DNA from: Solirhodobacter olei
GTDB lineage: Bacteria; Pseudomonadota; Alphaproteobacteria; Rhodobacterales; Rhodobacteraceae
DNA: 64,000 bases
Direction of reading: 5' to 3'
Assembly: GCF_004010155.1 (NCBI RefSeq)
Contig: NZ_RRYH01000030.1
Coordinates: forward strand, 1 to 64,000
Shown here: one piece after another, positions 42,607-52,105 of the stretch
Layout: every line of letters starts with the position of its first letter
Numbering within the stretch: position 1 is the first letter of the stretch
Program-made: the position numbers and the translations under genes
The notes under the pieces: model-generated
Database searches by the model: none
Seen by the model: only the letters and a program-made list of their open reading frames with translations
Told to the model about the DNA's origin: nothing

Positions 42607-43002
42607 TCAGGCGCCGTATTGCGCGTCGGTCACTTGCTCCATCCAGTCGACGGGCGAACCGTTGAGTGCCTCCTGGATGGCGATATGGGTCATGCCCGTC
42701 GACGCGGTCGCGCCGTGCCAGTGCTTCTCGCCGGGCTCGAACCAAACAACGTCGCCGGGACGGATCTCCTCGATCGCGCCGCCCTCGCGCTGCACCCAGC
42801 CCAGCCCGGCGGTGACGATCAGCGTCTGGCCCAGCGGATGCGTATGCCAGGCGGTGCGGGCGCCCGGCTCGAATGTGACGCTGGCGCTGGCCACGCGCGC
42901 CGGCTCCGGCGGGTTCATCAGAGGGTCGATGCGGACCGAGCCGGTGAACCAGGCCTCGGGGCCCTTGACGGAAGGCTTGGAGCCGCTGCGATTGATGTCC
43001 AT
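42607..43002 (-). CDS. Cupin-domain protein
   Basis: A 131-aa single cupin. Metal-binding motif 1 is [20 protein letters not shown], with two His and downstream residues, and motif 2 is [17 protein letters not shown]. Relatives occur beside carboxymuconolactone decarboxylase-type and oxidoreductase genes. It is the first gene of the operon, 125 nt from a divergent LysR gene that probably controls it. Confidence 0.87.
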   Translation of the reverse strand: MDINRSGSKPSVKGPEAWFTGSVRIDPLMNPPEPARVASASVTFEPGARTAWHTHPLGQTLIVTAGLGWVQREGGAIEEIRPGDVVWFEPGEKHWHGATASTGMTHIAIQEALNGSPVDWMEQVTDAQYGA

Positions 43003-43082
43003 TGGGACCTCCTTGAGCTGTCGATGTCTCCGGACGCATCAAGCGCCCCACGCAGCTTTATTTGGTCCTTCCGTCGGGTCAC

Positions 43083-43099
43083 GATTAGCCCATATAATC
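43083..43099. promoter_or_regulatory. LysR-type site between cupin operon and lysR
   Basis: GATTA-gcccata-TAATC (43083-43099) is a dyad that contains a T-N11-A LysR box and lies between the divergent starts. Confidence 0.5.
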
Positions 43100-43127
43100 T
43101 GAAAGGGTTTATTAGTATGACTTCTGA

Positions 43128-44033
43128 ATGGCGCAAGAAAACCTGAATGATCTCGCCGCCTTCCTCACCGTCGCCCAGGAGCGCAGCTTCACCAGGGCCG
43201 CGGCGAAACTCGGCGTCTCGCAATCGGCGCTGAGCCAGACGGTGCGCAATCTCGAGACCCGGCTGGGGTTTCGGCTGCTGGCAAGGACCACGCGCAGCGT
43301 GGCCCCGACCGAGGCGGGCGAACGGCTCGCGCGGACCCTTGCGCCGAGGCTCGAGGCGATCGACGCCGAGCTGGCCGCCTTGACGGAGCTGCGGGAAAGG
43401 CCCGCGGGAACGGTCCGCATCACCGCCGACGAACACGCTGCGAACCGGGTTCTCTGGCCTCTTCTGGAGCGGTTCCTTCCGGACTATCCCGATATCAAGG
43501 TCGAGGTGGTTATTGACTTCGGCCTGACCGACATCGTGGCCGAGCGCTATGACGCCGGGGTCCGCAACGTCGAGATCATCGATCAGGACATGATTGCCGT
43601 GCCGATCGCACCGCAGATGCGGATGGCCGTCGTCGGCGCGCCGACCTATTTCGAGGGGAGACCGAGACCGCAGGTGCCGCAGGACCTCACCGAGCACCTC
43701 TGCATCAATCTCCGCTTGCCGACGCATGGCGGCCTTTACGCATGGGAGTTCGAAAAGGCGGGCCGCGAGCTGCGCGTGCGGGTCGAGGGGCAGGCCATCT
43801 TCAACAGCGTCGCGATGATCCTGAAGGCAGCCCTTGCCGGTGCCGGGCTCGCCTATCTTCCAGAGCTGGAAGTGCTGGAGCACCTGGAGGAAGGCCGCCT
43901 TCAACGCGTGCTAGAAGATTGGTGCGAGCCGTTCTCGGGCTACCACCTCTATTATCCGAGCCGCCGACAGGCATCGCCGGCCTTCTCCCGGCTTGTCGAG
44001 GCGCTACGGTATCGGGGGCTGGAAGCGAGGTAG
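43128..44033 (+). CDS. LysR-family regulator, divergent from the cupin/SDR operon
   Basis: A 301-aa LTTR with HTH LNDLAAFLTVAQERSFTRAA then KLGVSQSALSQTVRNLETRL, and effector domain VRITADEHAANRVLWPLLER, LAGAGLAYLPELEVLEHLEE. It resembles LysR proteins that sit next to quinone/aldehyde reductase genes and is the likely activator of the divergent operon. Confidence 0.9.
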   Translation: MAQENLNDLAAFLTVAQERSFTRAAAKLGVSQSALSQTVRNLETRLGFRLLARTTRSVAPTEAGERLARTLAPRLEAIDAELAALTELRERPAGTVRITADEHAANRVLWPLLERFLPDYPDIKVEVVIDFGLTDIVAERYDAGVRNVEIIDQDMIAVPIAPQMRMAVVGAPTYFEGRPRPQVPQDLTEHLCINLRLPTHGGLYAWEFEKAGRELRVRVEGQAIFNSVAMILKAALAGAGLAYLPELEVLEHLEEGRLQRVLEDWCEPFSGYHLYYPSRRQASPAFSRLVEALRYRGLEAR

Positions 44034-44430
44034 CTCGATGTGGAGTGTTGAGGATCGCACATGCGGGTATTCGCCTGATGCGGAAGGGGGCAAGTTGTGC
44101 GGCAGGCACGAAAGTCCGCAATAGGTGTTCGGTAACCGCGGTTCGGAACGTCCGGTAAGGGCCGGCCGCGTGCTTCCGCTCGAAGCAACGACCAAGGCTT
44201 TGTAAGGGTCGCTTTCTGCGCATCGCTAACGTTCGAACCAGGCCCGGCGAAGGTCGGTTCTGAACCCCAAGCCGATCGTTCACGGTCGGAGTTGGACATC
44301 CCGCACGGATTGGCAGCTTTGGCATGTTTGCTGCACGTAGCATGGGGTCCAGACTAACCGGGTTTCGCCGGATATGGGCAGATCGCTGCCGAGCATGCTG
44401 GGTACCGCATTTTCGGGGACATCGCGGCGC
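44034..44430. other. 397 bp without a supportable gene
   Basis: Frames on both strands are high-GC shadows without starts. No clear terminator for the LysR gene was recognised. Confidence 0.4.
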
Positions 44431-45039
44431 TCAACCGTGGTCGGAGATGTAGCCTGCGGCGACGACGACGCCGGCGGCGAGGCGCGAGTAGGTGTGTTTC
44501 GTGCCGGACGTGCCCGTCCGCGGATCAAGCCAGATGTATTCGGTCCAAGCTCCCTCATGCGGGGCTGCGAGTGTTTCGGCGATGATGTCCCGGATGAAGG
44601 GCTTTCCCTTCGCGTCGAGGGTCGCGGCCACATTGCGGCCTTCCATCCCCTCGTCCGGATGCAGCAAAAGGGTGCCATCCCGGCCAAGGACGAAGATGTA
44701 AAGGCCGCTCCGGCTGCGATACCACGTTCTAGGCGCCGTTTTCCGGACCGCGCGCGGGACGCCATATCTGTCGATGGCGGCCACGGCCGCGTCCACCATC
44801 TCGACGACGGCAGCGCGGTCGGCATTGCCGGCAAGGGCGCCACGCGGGGCAAGGAGGACGGGACCGGCGAAGACGACGGCAAGGCACACCCCCCGCCTCG
44901 AAATCGTCACCCGGCTTGCGGCCCTGCAGACGCGTTCGGCGTCCCGTTTGACCGCGCTGCCGCCGCGGGACGAGGTCGTGCCGGTTGCCCTACGGAACCG
45001 GGCCACCACCCCGCCCCGGATCCTTGAAGTGGCGGTCAT
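44431..45039 (-). CDS. Exported cache-domain protein
   Basis: About 202 aa. A basic N-terminus leads to a signal sequence (RRGVCLAVVFAGPVLLAPRG, then ALAG). The rest is a single-cache sensor domain: AAVVEMVDAAVAAIDRYGVP, SGLYIFVLGRDGTLLLHPDE and DAKGKPFIRDIIAETLA. No kinase, cyclase or chemotaxis domain follows, so the ligand domain is free in the periplasm. Its ATG overlaps the upstream gene stop by ATGA, and the pair form an operon. Confidence 0.8.
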   Translation of the reverse strand: MTATSRIRGGVVARFRRATGTTSSRGGSAVKRDAERVCRAASRVTISRRGVCLAVVFAGPVLLAPRGALAGNADRAAVVEMVDAAVAAIDRYGVPRAVRKTAPRTWYRSRSGLYIFVLGRDGTLLLHPDEGMEGRNVAATLDAKGKPFIRDIIAETLAAPHEGAWTEYIWLDPRTGTSGTKHTYSRLAAGVVVAAGYISDHG

Positions 45040-45836
45040 GTCCCGCCGTGGCTTGCTTCCCGCCAGTACGCGACGTCGATATCCGTCAGCAGGGAGTCGA
45101 CGCGGGTTGCGAGGCATTCGCGCAGGGTGAAGATCAACCCCTTCGCAACGATGCGCTGGCAGGTTCCGAGAGCCGCGACCGCCTGGCCCGTTGCGCCCCC
45201 CGTGGCCGCCATCGGCGAGGTGCCGAAGGTGGTTGACCACAAATCCTTACGCTGCGAGGCCGTCATCGGGCCCGCAACCGGCGCCTGGTTCAACAGGCGG
45301 TTGACCATCCCGACCGTCTCGACCTTCTGCCGGCGTTTCTGGAAGACACGCTCGGCCAGCGGCCAGAGTGTGTCCTTCACACGACTGATCTCGGCCTGGG
45401 TGATCGGGTTCGTATCGCCCTTGATCGGCGCGGGAAGCAGGATCGTCCCCGCGGTCACGCTGAGCGCGACGGGCATCAGGCCTCGCGCCCGAAGCCCGGA
45501 GGTCGCAAGCACCACCCGGCTTGCCGTGTACCCACGGGCGACGCGAAACGTGGCCTCCGGCAACGGCACATGAACCATCTTTCCTGCGCTGTTTCGGGCG
45601 ACGACGGAAAATACTTTTGAATCCATCGGTTTGTAGACCCGTCCGGCGAGCGGCGTTTCCCGCTTCGCCTCAAGGCACAGGGTCGGAACCTCCACCTCGC
45701 AGCGGTTGTCGCTGCACTGCAGGTTCAGCGGCTCCGCGGTGGCGACGACGCCGAGTATCTGAGGCGCTGCGCGGGCGCTGGCGGCAGACGACAACAGGAC
45801 GAGCGCTGGGCCCAGGATGTTCGTCAATTGGCCCAT
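45036..45836 (-). CDS. Exported hypothetical protein, partner of the cache gene
   Basis: A 266-aa protein with a signal peptide (GQLTNILGPALVLLSSAASA, then RA). The mature part has paired Cys early (LQCSDNRCEVEVPTLC) and a Cys pair late (GTCQRIVAKGL, LRECLAT). I do not recognise the family. ATG 45836 is preceded by GAGGAGGGGAGAA. It is the first gene of a two-gene operon with the cache protein and is divergent from a LysR gene, so the two exported proteins may work together. Confidence 0.72.
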   Translation of the reverse strand: MGQLTNILGPALVLLSSAASARAAPQILGVVATAEPLNLQCSDNRCEVEVPTLCLEAKRETPLAGRVYKPMDSKVFSVVARNSAGKMVHVPLPEATFRVARGYTASRVVLATSGLRARGLMPVALSVTAGTILLPAPIKGDTNPITQAEISRVKDTLWPLAERVFQKRRQKVETVGMVNRLLNQAPVAGPMTASQRKDLWSTTFGTSPMAATGGATGQAVAALGTCQRIVAKGLIFTLRECLATRVDSLLTDIDVAYWREASHGGT

Positions 45837-45925
45837 TTCTCCCCTCCTCTGGCCAGCCTGGCGAGAAGGGTCGGTCTTTTGCTTTGAATTGGCCAATGAA
45901 TAAAAAATATATAGACTATGCAGAG

Positions 45926-46834
45926 ATGAATATTGAGCACATCGACCTCAATCTGATCAAGGCGCTGGTGGCGATCTACGAGGAACGCCAGGTCACTTCG
46001 GCGGCGGAGCGGCTCGGCATCACCCAACCCGGACTGAGCCACGCCCTTGGCCGGCTTCGCGATCTTTTCGACGATGAGCTGTTCGTCCGGCGTCAGGGCG
46101 GCATGGTGCCGACGGCGGTCGCGGAGGACGTCTATGGCCGGGTTCGGCCGGGCCTGCGCCTGTTGCAGGAGAGTGTGGAGGTCCCCGCCCGGGTGGACCC
46201 GCGGACGCTGGACCGGACATTCGTCCTCGGTATGAATGACTATGGGGCCCATATTCTGCTGCCGAGACTGATCCACCGGATTGCGGTGGTGGCCCCGGCG
46301 GTCCGCCTCAAGACCCGGCACTACGCACACCGCACCCAGTTCGAGGACCTGCGGGACGGGACGATCGACCTTTCCATCACCGTCACCGGCGGCCTGCCCA
46401 GCTGGATCAGCCAGGAGATCCTGTTCGAGGAAACGGCGCTTGCCGTGGCCGCTGTCGACAACCCGATGATCGGTGAGCGGCTCACGCTTGATGCCTATAC
46501 CGCCTGCCCGCACGTCATAATGGCGCCGGATGGTAGTGTACGGAATTGGGTGGACGAGATCCTTTCGGAACTTGGGCGCAGCCGCACCGTGCAACATACG
46601 CTGCCGCACTTCCTGGCGATACCACCGGTCGTGGTCGGCACCAACCTGATTACGACAACGCCCCGGCGCATCGCCGAGCAACTGGGCAAGAGCGACGGGC
46701 TCAGAACCTATGAGCTGCCGTTTCCGGTGCCGCCGCATCACATTGTCCAGGCCTGGCGCCGGCGCCAGGATCGCAATCCCGTACACCGCTGGCTGCGCGG
46801 CGAAGTCCGTGCAGCCGCGGCCGAGGTCGCCTGA
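45926..46834 (+). CDS. LysR-family regulator (NodD/SyrM-like)
   Basis: About 302 aa. The HTH is IDLNLIKALVAIYEERQVTS then AAERLGITQPGLSHALGRLR, and DLFDDELFVRRQGGMVPTAV is the family signature after it. The effector domain has NPVHRWLRGE at the end. A start at 45896 is possible, but its upstream region is only AT-rich. It faces away from the cache operon and is its likely regulator. Confidence 0.87.
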   Translation: MNIEHIDLNLIKALVAIYEERQVTSAAERLGITQPGLSHALGRLRDLFDDELFVRRQGGMVPTAVAEDVYGRVRPGLRLLQESVEVPARVDPRTLDRTFVLGMNDYGAHILLPRLIHRIAVVAPAVRLKTRHYAHRTQFEDLRDGTIDLSITVTGGLPSWISQEILFEETALAVAAVDNPMIGERLTLDAYTACPHVIMAPDGSVRNWVDEILSELGRSRTVQHTLPHFLAIPPVVVGTNLITTTPRRIAEQLGKSDGLRTYELPFPVPPHHIVQAWRRRQDRNPVHRWLRGEVRAAAAEVA

Positions 46835-46970
46835 AACGCCGTTTCAGGCAGGCATGTGCAGGGCGTTGTCCCGTCGTGCGTGGCGGCCCTTAAATCGCCG
46901 AGTAAATGGGGCCGTCCGATACTTTGAGTATTGACTTTCTCCCGCGCGCGTCCGGGCAGCAACGCGCCCC

Positions 46971-46996
46971 AATCCCGGCCGTTGGAGGCCGGGATT
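46971..46996. terminator. Strong hairpin between convergent genes
   Basis: AATCCCGGCC-gttgga-GGCCGGGATT is a perfect 10 bp stem in the gap between the convergent LysR and SDR genes. No U run follows on either strand, so it is a terminator candidate of the bidirectional kind. Confidence 0.5.
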
Positions 46997-47168
46997 GTCG
47001 TTCCTGTAAGTCGCCCGACTGCTCTCCCAAGTTAGAGATCTGCCCCAGAGCCATCGACTGTGCAGGCTTCGAGCACGGCGAGAGAGTACAAACCCTCGCG
47101 GCGGCCGGTGCGGAGGTTCTGCGTGGGGGGCTAGGCCGCCCCATGCCAATGTGGGCGGTGGTCGACGA

Positions 47169-47918
47169 TCAGGCCGCCTCGGTCATCCATTGCACTGCAT
47201 CCGCGCCCGCCGGAATTCTGAGTGGCGCGCTCGTATCGGTGGCCGCCTGCCAGATGGCCTCCGCCACATCACCGGCATGCGTGACGGGTCCGCTATCCTC
47301 CTGGAAACGGGCGATCATTCCTTCGATCAGCGGTTTGTAATCGGGGTTGTCGAGCCCACGGAGATGCGGCATCGCATTCTCCCCAAACCGGGTTTCGGGT
47401 GCGCGGCCGGGAAGGACGATATGCACCCGCACGCCGAACGGCTCCATCTCGACCGCCAGGCTCTCGGTGAGTGCGTTCACCGCCGCCTTGCTCGCGCGGT
47501 AGACGCTGACCAACGGCAGGGGTTTGAGCGTCACCGTGGAGGTGACATTGACGATCACGCCCGACCGGCGCCCGCGGAACCTCGGCAGGACGGCCTGCAG
47601 CATCGCCAGTGTGCCCAGGGTATTTGTCTCGAACAACTGTCGTGCCGTCTCCGGTTCGATCAACTCGATTGGCACCCCCGCGCCGAACCCGGCATTGTTG
47701 ACCAGCACGTCGATATCGCCGGCCTTTTCGATGGCTGCGGCGACGCTCGCGGGATCGGTGACATCGAGGGGCAGGAGAACGAGATTGTCGGACGCCGGCA
47801 GGATCCCGGGAGTGGGATTGCGCATGGTGGCGATCACCTTCCAGTCCCGCTCGAGGAAGAGTTTCGCAGTTTCGAGGCCGAAGCCCGAGGAACAGCCGGT
47901 AATGAGGATGCCGGGCAT
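47169..47918 (-). CDS. Short-chain dehydrogenase/reductase
   Basis: A 249-aa SDR with cofactor motif GILITGCSSGFGLETAKLFL, VLVNNAGFGAGVP and the catalytic SVYRASKAAVNALTESLAVE (Tyr and Lys). Substrate unknown. It is divergent from an AraC gene, 99 nt away, a common regulator-target pairing. Confidence 0.9.
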   Translation of the reverse strand: MPGILITGCSSGFGLETAKLFLERDWKVIATMRNPTPGILPASDNLVLLPLDVTDPASVAAAIEKAGDIDVLVNNAGFGAGVPIELIEPETARQLFETNTLGTLAMLQAVLPRFRGRRSGVIVNVTSTVTLKPLPLVSVYRASKAAVNALTESLAVEMEPFGVRVHIVLPGRAPETRFGENAMPHLRGLDNPDYKPLIEGMIARFQEDSGPVTHAGDVAEAIWQAATDTSAPLRIPAGADAVQWMTEAA

Positions 47919-48017
47919 GGTATGTCTCCGAAGTTCATGAAGGTGATCGGGAAATGGCCATGTCGGGCCAGATCTTCTATGGGTGAAAGTCCCGGATAAA
48001 TTTGCGATAGTCCTGAC

Positions 48018-48932
48018 ATGCCCGTAGATCCGCTCGCCGAGATCGTGACCCTGCTCCAGCCGTCGGCCAGCTTCTCCAAGCTGGTCGAATATGCCGGGCG
48101 CTGGCGTATCCAGCGCGATATCGAAGGCAAGCCGGTCTATTTCGCGGTCCTGGAAGGCGAGTGCCGCGTGATCCGCGCGGGCGAGTCACCGCTCGTGGTG
48201 CGTGCCGGCGACTTCCTGCTGTCGCCCTCGACCGACGATCAGGTCATCGAGAGCCTCGAAGCACCGCCTCACGGGATCGCCATGCGACCAGTCGAGCTTG
48301 GCGAAGGGCGCTTCCGGGTCGGCCCGCCGAGCGAGCCGGTCAATCTCAGGATGCAGGTCGGGCTGTGCAGTTTCGCGTCGCCCGATGCGGCGCTCCTCGT
48401 CTCGCTTCTGCCTGCGATGGTGGTGGCGCGCGGTGAGCCGCGGCTTGCGACGCTGATGCAGCTGGTGAGCGACGAGACGCGCCAATCGCGACCGGGACGC
48501 GAACTGGTACTTGAACGGCTGTTGGAGGTTCTGCTGATCGAGGCGCTACGCTGCGGGACCGATACGGCCTCGATGCCAAGCGTCGCCCGCGGACTTTCCG
48601 ACGATCGTCTGGTTGCGGCCTTGCGGGCGATACACGCCAAGCCCGCCCATGGCTGGACCGTCGCCGATCTCGCAGCGGAAGCCGCGATGTCACGATCGGC
48701 CTTCTTCGCCCGCTTCCGCCGGGTCGTCGGAATGCCGCCGATGGAATATCTGCTGGCCTGGCGCATGGCGCTCGCCAAGCGCCTCTTGCGCACGCGCGAG
48801 TTCGCCCTCGAGCATGTTGCGGCACGGGTCGGCTACGGCTCGGCGAGCACCTTCAGCACCGCCTTTGCGCGGCACGTCGGGATGCCGCCGGCCCGATATG
48901 CGCGGACGGAAGGGGCTATGAACGCACTCTGA
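48018..48932 (+). CDS. AraC-family regulator with cupin_6 domain
   Basis: A 304-aa protein. The N-terminal cupin_6 sensor (YFAVLEGECRVIRAGESPLV, VRAGDFLLSPSTDDQVIESL) is followed by two AraC HTHs (WTVADLAAEAAMSRSAFFAR and FALEHVAARVGYGSASTFST). Proteins of this architecture usually regulate the divergent SDR or oxidoreductase gene. Confidence 0.9.
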   Translation: MPVDPLAEIVTLLQPSASFSKLVEYAGRWRIQRDIEGKPVYFAVLEGECRVIRAGESPLVVRAGDFLLSPSTDDQVIESLEAPPHGIAMRPVELGEGRFRVGPPSEPVNLRMQVGLCSFASPDAALLVSLLPAMVVARGEPRLATLMQLVSDETRQSRPGRELVLERLLEVLLIEALRCGTDTASMPSVARGLSDDRLVAALRAIHAKPAHGWTVADLAAEAAMSRSAFFARFRRVVGMPPMEYLLAWRMALAKRLLRTREFALEHVAARVGYGSASTFSTAFARHVGMPPARYARTEGAMNAL

Positions 48933-49194
48933 CCTTGACGCGCCCTGAAATCAGTCGTTCGCGCTCGAGCCCGGGTGCCTGTCAAGCTGACCGGCTGGTT
49001 TCCCGCATTCACGGCGCGGCACTCGCGCATCGACCGTTTGGAACTTCAGCAACGATGCGCGAACTCCGGACTTTCGGTGCGGTCGCCTGAGGGCGATTAC
49101 CTGGGATCGATTGGGTTGACTCGGGTCAAGTTCGGGTCCCAGGTTGGCGCTGCAAGAGAGCCCGAGCAGCCGCAACCTCATCTCACATCCGGTC

Positions 49195-50442
49195 ATGACC
49201 AAGCGAGAGCTCGACACCGCTCCGATCCAGGAGATCTACCGCCGCGACGGGCGCCGCGTTTTTGCGACCCTGGTGCGGCTGCTGGGCAGCTTTGACCTGG
49301 CCGAGGAGGCGCTGCAAACCGCCTTTGTAGCGGCCGCCGAACGCTGGCCGCAGGCGGGGGTGCCGGGGAATCCCGTCGCCTGGCTTGTTTCCGCGGGACG
49401 TTTCCGAGTGATTGATCAGTTGCGTCGGCAGCGCCGCATGACGCCGTGGAGCGATGCGGCGGAGCAGATCGACGCGATGCCGGACGGGGCGTCGGCGCCG
49501 GACGAACGCGAGACCGTGGAAGACGATCAGCTGCGGCTGATCTTCACCTGCTGCCACCCGAGCCTGTCGGAGGAGGCCTGCATCGCACTAACCCTGCGCG
49601 AGGTCTGCGGGCTGTCGACAGAGGCTATCGCACGTGCCTGCCTCATCACTCCGACCACTCTGGCGCAAAGGATCGTCCGGGCAAAGGCGAAGATCCGCGA
49701 TGCCGGAATCCCCTACGAGGTTCCCGGTACCGACGAGTTGCCGCGGCGGCTGGCCCGCGTCCTTCGCGTCATCTACCTGGTTTTCAACGAGGGTTATTCG
49801 GCCTCGCAGGGCGAAGACTTACTCCGGACGGCCCTGTCTTCGGAAGCCATCCGCCTCGCGCGGCTTCTGCTTGAGCTTCTGTCAGAACCAGAGGTGCAAG
49901 GACTGCTGGCGCTTCTGTTGCTTCAGGACTCCCGACGAACGGCAAGAGCCACAGCTGAGGGCGAGCTCGTTCCGCTGGACGAGCAGGATCGCGCCCTGTG
50001 GGACCGGGCGACCATTGCCGAAGGCTGTGCGCTTGTCCGCCAGGCGCTGCGATCGGGCCGGTTTGGGGCCTACAGCCTGCAGGCCGCCATTGCCGCGGTC
50101 CACGCCGAGGCATCGAGCCCTGAAGCGACGGATTGGGCCGAGATCGTCGGGCTCTATGACGCCCTTCTGCGCTTCGAACCCTCGCCGATCGTGCTCCTGA
50201 ACCGCGCCGTCGCCGTTGCCATGCGCGACGGGCCGGAGGCCGGTTTGATGCTCGTCGAGCCCCTTCTCGAAGGCGGGGGACTCGGCCGCTATCATCTGGC
50301 CCATGCGGTCAAGGCCGACCTACTGCGCCGGCTCGAGCGCCCGGTCGAGGCGCGGGTCGCCTACTTGACGGCGTTCGAGCTGACACAGCAGGAGCCCGAG
50401 CGGCGTTTCCTAGTCCGGAGACTTCGGGAAATCGGCGGGTAG
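49195..50442 (+). CDS. ECF42-type RNA polymerase sigma factor with C-terminal extension
   Basis: About 415 aa. Sigma region 2 (GRRVFATLVRLLGSFDLAEE, RFRVIDQLRRQRR) and region 4 (LSEEACIALTLREVCGLSTE, AIARACLITPTTLAQRIVRA) are followed by the long helical TPR-like extension (RVIYLVFNEGYSASQGEDLL ... LYDALLRFEPSPIVLLNRAV) typical of ECF42. Such factors occur without an anti-sigma factor, and the extension is needed for activity. As usual, YCII/DGPF-type genes follow. ATG 49195 has a poor ribosome site. Confidence 0.9.
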   Translation: MTKRELDTAPIQEIYRRDGRRVFATLVRLLGSFDLAEEALQTAFVAAAERWPQAGVPGNPVAWLVSAGRFRVIDQLRRQRRMTPWSDAAEQIDAMPDGASAPDERETVEDDQLRLIFTCCHPSLSEEACIALTLREVCGLSTEAIARACLITPTTLAQRIVRAKAKIRDAGIPYEVPGTDELPRRLARVLRVIYLVFNEGYSASQGEDLLRTALSSEAIRLARLLLELLSEPEVQGLLALLLLQDSRRTARATAEGELVPLDEQDRALWDRATIAEGCALVRQALRSGRFGAYSLQAAIAAVHAEASSPEATDWAEIVGLYDALLRFEPSPIVLLNRAVAVAMRDGPEAGLMLVEPLLEGGGLGRYHLAHAVKADLLRRLERPVEARVAYLTAFELTQQEPERRFLVRRLREIGG

Positions 50443-50567
50443 AAAGAAAACTGAAAAAAGTGGCGGCCTCTGTCGAATCCCGCGCCAGTCGTTCGACCAA
50501 TCTGCAGGGAGGCCAATGCAACGGCCACCCCGACGACCGGGAACAGCCCATTTAAGGAGACGAGATC

Positions 50568-50993
50568 GTGGCCCAAGCGATTCCCTACCTAGCCTTCGAC
50601 GGCACCTGCGCCGAGGCGATGCAATTCTATGCCGACACCCTCGGCCTCGGCGCCAAACTCGTCATGATGGTGAGCGGCGCCGATACGCCGATGGCGGCGC
50701 AAATCCCGCCGGAGCACGCCCATCGCATCCTGCACGCCCGTATCGCCTTCGATGATGGCTCGCTTCTTTACGCCGGCGACACACCGGTGCAGATGCCGTT
50801 CGACGGCATGAAGGGTGTCACCATCACCATGAACTACCCGACCGTCGCGGAGGCGGAGCGCGTGTTCGCAACGCTAGCCGAGGACGGCGAGGTCATCATG
50901 CCGATCGCACCAATGTTCTATGCCAAGAAAGCGGGGATGCTTACCGACCGGTTCGGCACGCGCTGGGCCATCAACGGCGAAGTGACGATGTAG
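50568..50993 (+). CDS. VOC-family (PhnB/glyoxalase-like) protein
   Basis: A 141-aa protein of the PhnB-like VOC superfamily: IPYLAFDGTCAEAMQFYADT, MVSGADTPMAAQIPPEHAHR, ARIAFDDGSLLYAGDTPVQM and MFYAKKAGMLTDRFGTRWAI. GTG 50568 has AAGGAGA upstream. It is the first gene after the ECF42 sigma factor. Its reaction is unknown; DNA- and metal-binding roles have been suggested for relatives, without consensus. Confidence 0.87.
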   Translation: MAQAIPYLAFDGTCAEAMQFYADTLGLGAKLVMMVSGADTPMAAQIPPEHAHRILHARIAFDDGSLLYAGDTPVQMPFDGMKGVTITMNYPTVAEAERVFATLAEDGEVIMPIAPMFYAKKAGMLTDRFGTRWAINGEVTM

Positions 50994-51031
50994 CCGCCGG
51001 CCGACGGAGCGCCAGCGAAAAGGAGAGCGTG

Positions 51032-51379
51032 ATGAAATACCTCTGCCTTGTCTATCTCGACCAGGAGAACTGGAGCGCCTGTCCCGATCCGGTCTGCGCA
51101 GCCTACGCGCAGGGCCTGATCGACAACGATCGACTGATCGCTGGCGAACCACTGCACCCGGTGCATACGGCGACCACCATACGGGTCCGCAACGGGCAGG
51201 TGCAGCTCTACGACGGCCCCTTCGCTGAGACCAAGGAGCTGCTCGCCGGCTTCTACCTTGTCGATGCGAAGGACCTGAACGAAGCGATCCAGATCGCCGG
51301 CGGCATTCCGCCAGCCAAGTACGGGAGCATCGAGGTGCGCCCGGTGCGCCAGCTCGATCTGAGCGACGCCGCCGGGTAG
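51032..51379 (+). CDS. YCII-family DGPF-domain protein
   Basis: A 115-aa protein. The ferredoxin-like YCII fold has the DGPF motif at residues 61-64 (QLYDGPFAETKELLAGFYLV) and EAIQIAGGIPPAKYGSIEVR. ATG 51032 has AAGGAGA 6 nt upstream. DGPF proteins are the classic partners of ECF42 sigma factors; their catalytic role is not established. Confidence 0.9.
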   Translation: MKYLCLVYLDQENWSACPDPVCAAYAQGLIDNDRLIAGEPLHPVHTATTIRVRNGQVQLYDGPFAETKELLAGFYLVDAKDLNEAIQIAGGIPPAKYGSIEVRPVRQLDLSDAAG

Positions 51380-51411
51380 GCCGGCACCCGCTCACATCAG
51401 GGAGCATAACG

Positions 51412-52083
51412 ATGACAATCACGATCACCGCTTTCGAGCGATCCCCCGATGATGGCCGGGGGTTGGCGCGCGACACGCGGGTCCGCTGGGCGCTGGAGGA
51501 GGTGGCTCTGCCCTATGAGGTTCGCGTCGTCTCGTTCGCGGCGATGAAGGAGCCGGTGCATCTGGGGCTGCATCCCTTCGGCCAGATTCCGACCTATGAG
51601 GAAGACGGCCTCATTCTCTTCGAAACCGGGGCCGTCGTGCTTCACATCGCGGGGCGCGATCGCGGCTTGCTGCCGGAAGATGCGAATGCCAAGGCGCGTG
51701 CGATCGCCTGGGTGTTCGCCGCGCTCAATACGATTGAGCCGCCGGTCCTCGATCTCACCACCGCCAGGATCATTGAGGCCGACAGTTCCTGGGCCGAGGA
51801 ACGCCTTCTGCTGGTCATGGACCGGGTCCGGGTTCGGCTTGAGCAGCTGTCGTACCGTCTCGGCGATGCCGACTGGCTCGGCGATGGCTTCACAGCGGGC
51901 GACCTGATTGTGGTCTCGGTCCTGCTCAGGCTGCGGGCCTCCGGTCTCCTCGACGAATATGCCAACCTCGCGGCCTATGTTGCCCGCGGGGAGGCCCGCT
52001 CCGCCTACGGGCGCGCTTTCGCCGCGCGGCTGGCCAAAAACGCTACCGCGTCGGCAGAAGTAACCGGGGCACCCGCCCCATAA
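51412..52083 (+). CDS. Glutathione S-transferase family protein
   Basis: A 223-aa GST. The N-terminal thioredoxin-like domain has RGLARDTRVRWALEEVALPY, LHPFGQIPTYEEDGLILFET (cis-Pro and SNAIL-like region) and the C-terminal helical domain ends LGDADWLGDGFTAGDLIVVS, VLLRLRASGL. It conjugates glutathione to electrophiles or has a related role. It lies inside the ECF42 cluster. Confidence 0.88.
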   Translation: MTITITAFERSPDDGRGLARDTRVRWALEEVALPYEVRVVSFAAMKEPVHLGLHPFGQIPTYEEDGLILFETGAVVLHIAGRDRGLLPEDANAKARAIAWVFAALNTIEPPVLDLTTARIIEADSSWAEERLLLVMDRVRVRLEQLSYRLGDADWLGDGFTAGDLIVVSVLLRLRASGLLDEYANLAAYVARGEARSAYGRAFAARLAKNATASAEVTGAPAP

Positions 52084-52105
52084 CCCCACGACCGGAGGAG
52101 CTGTC

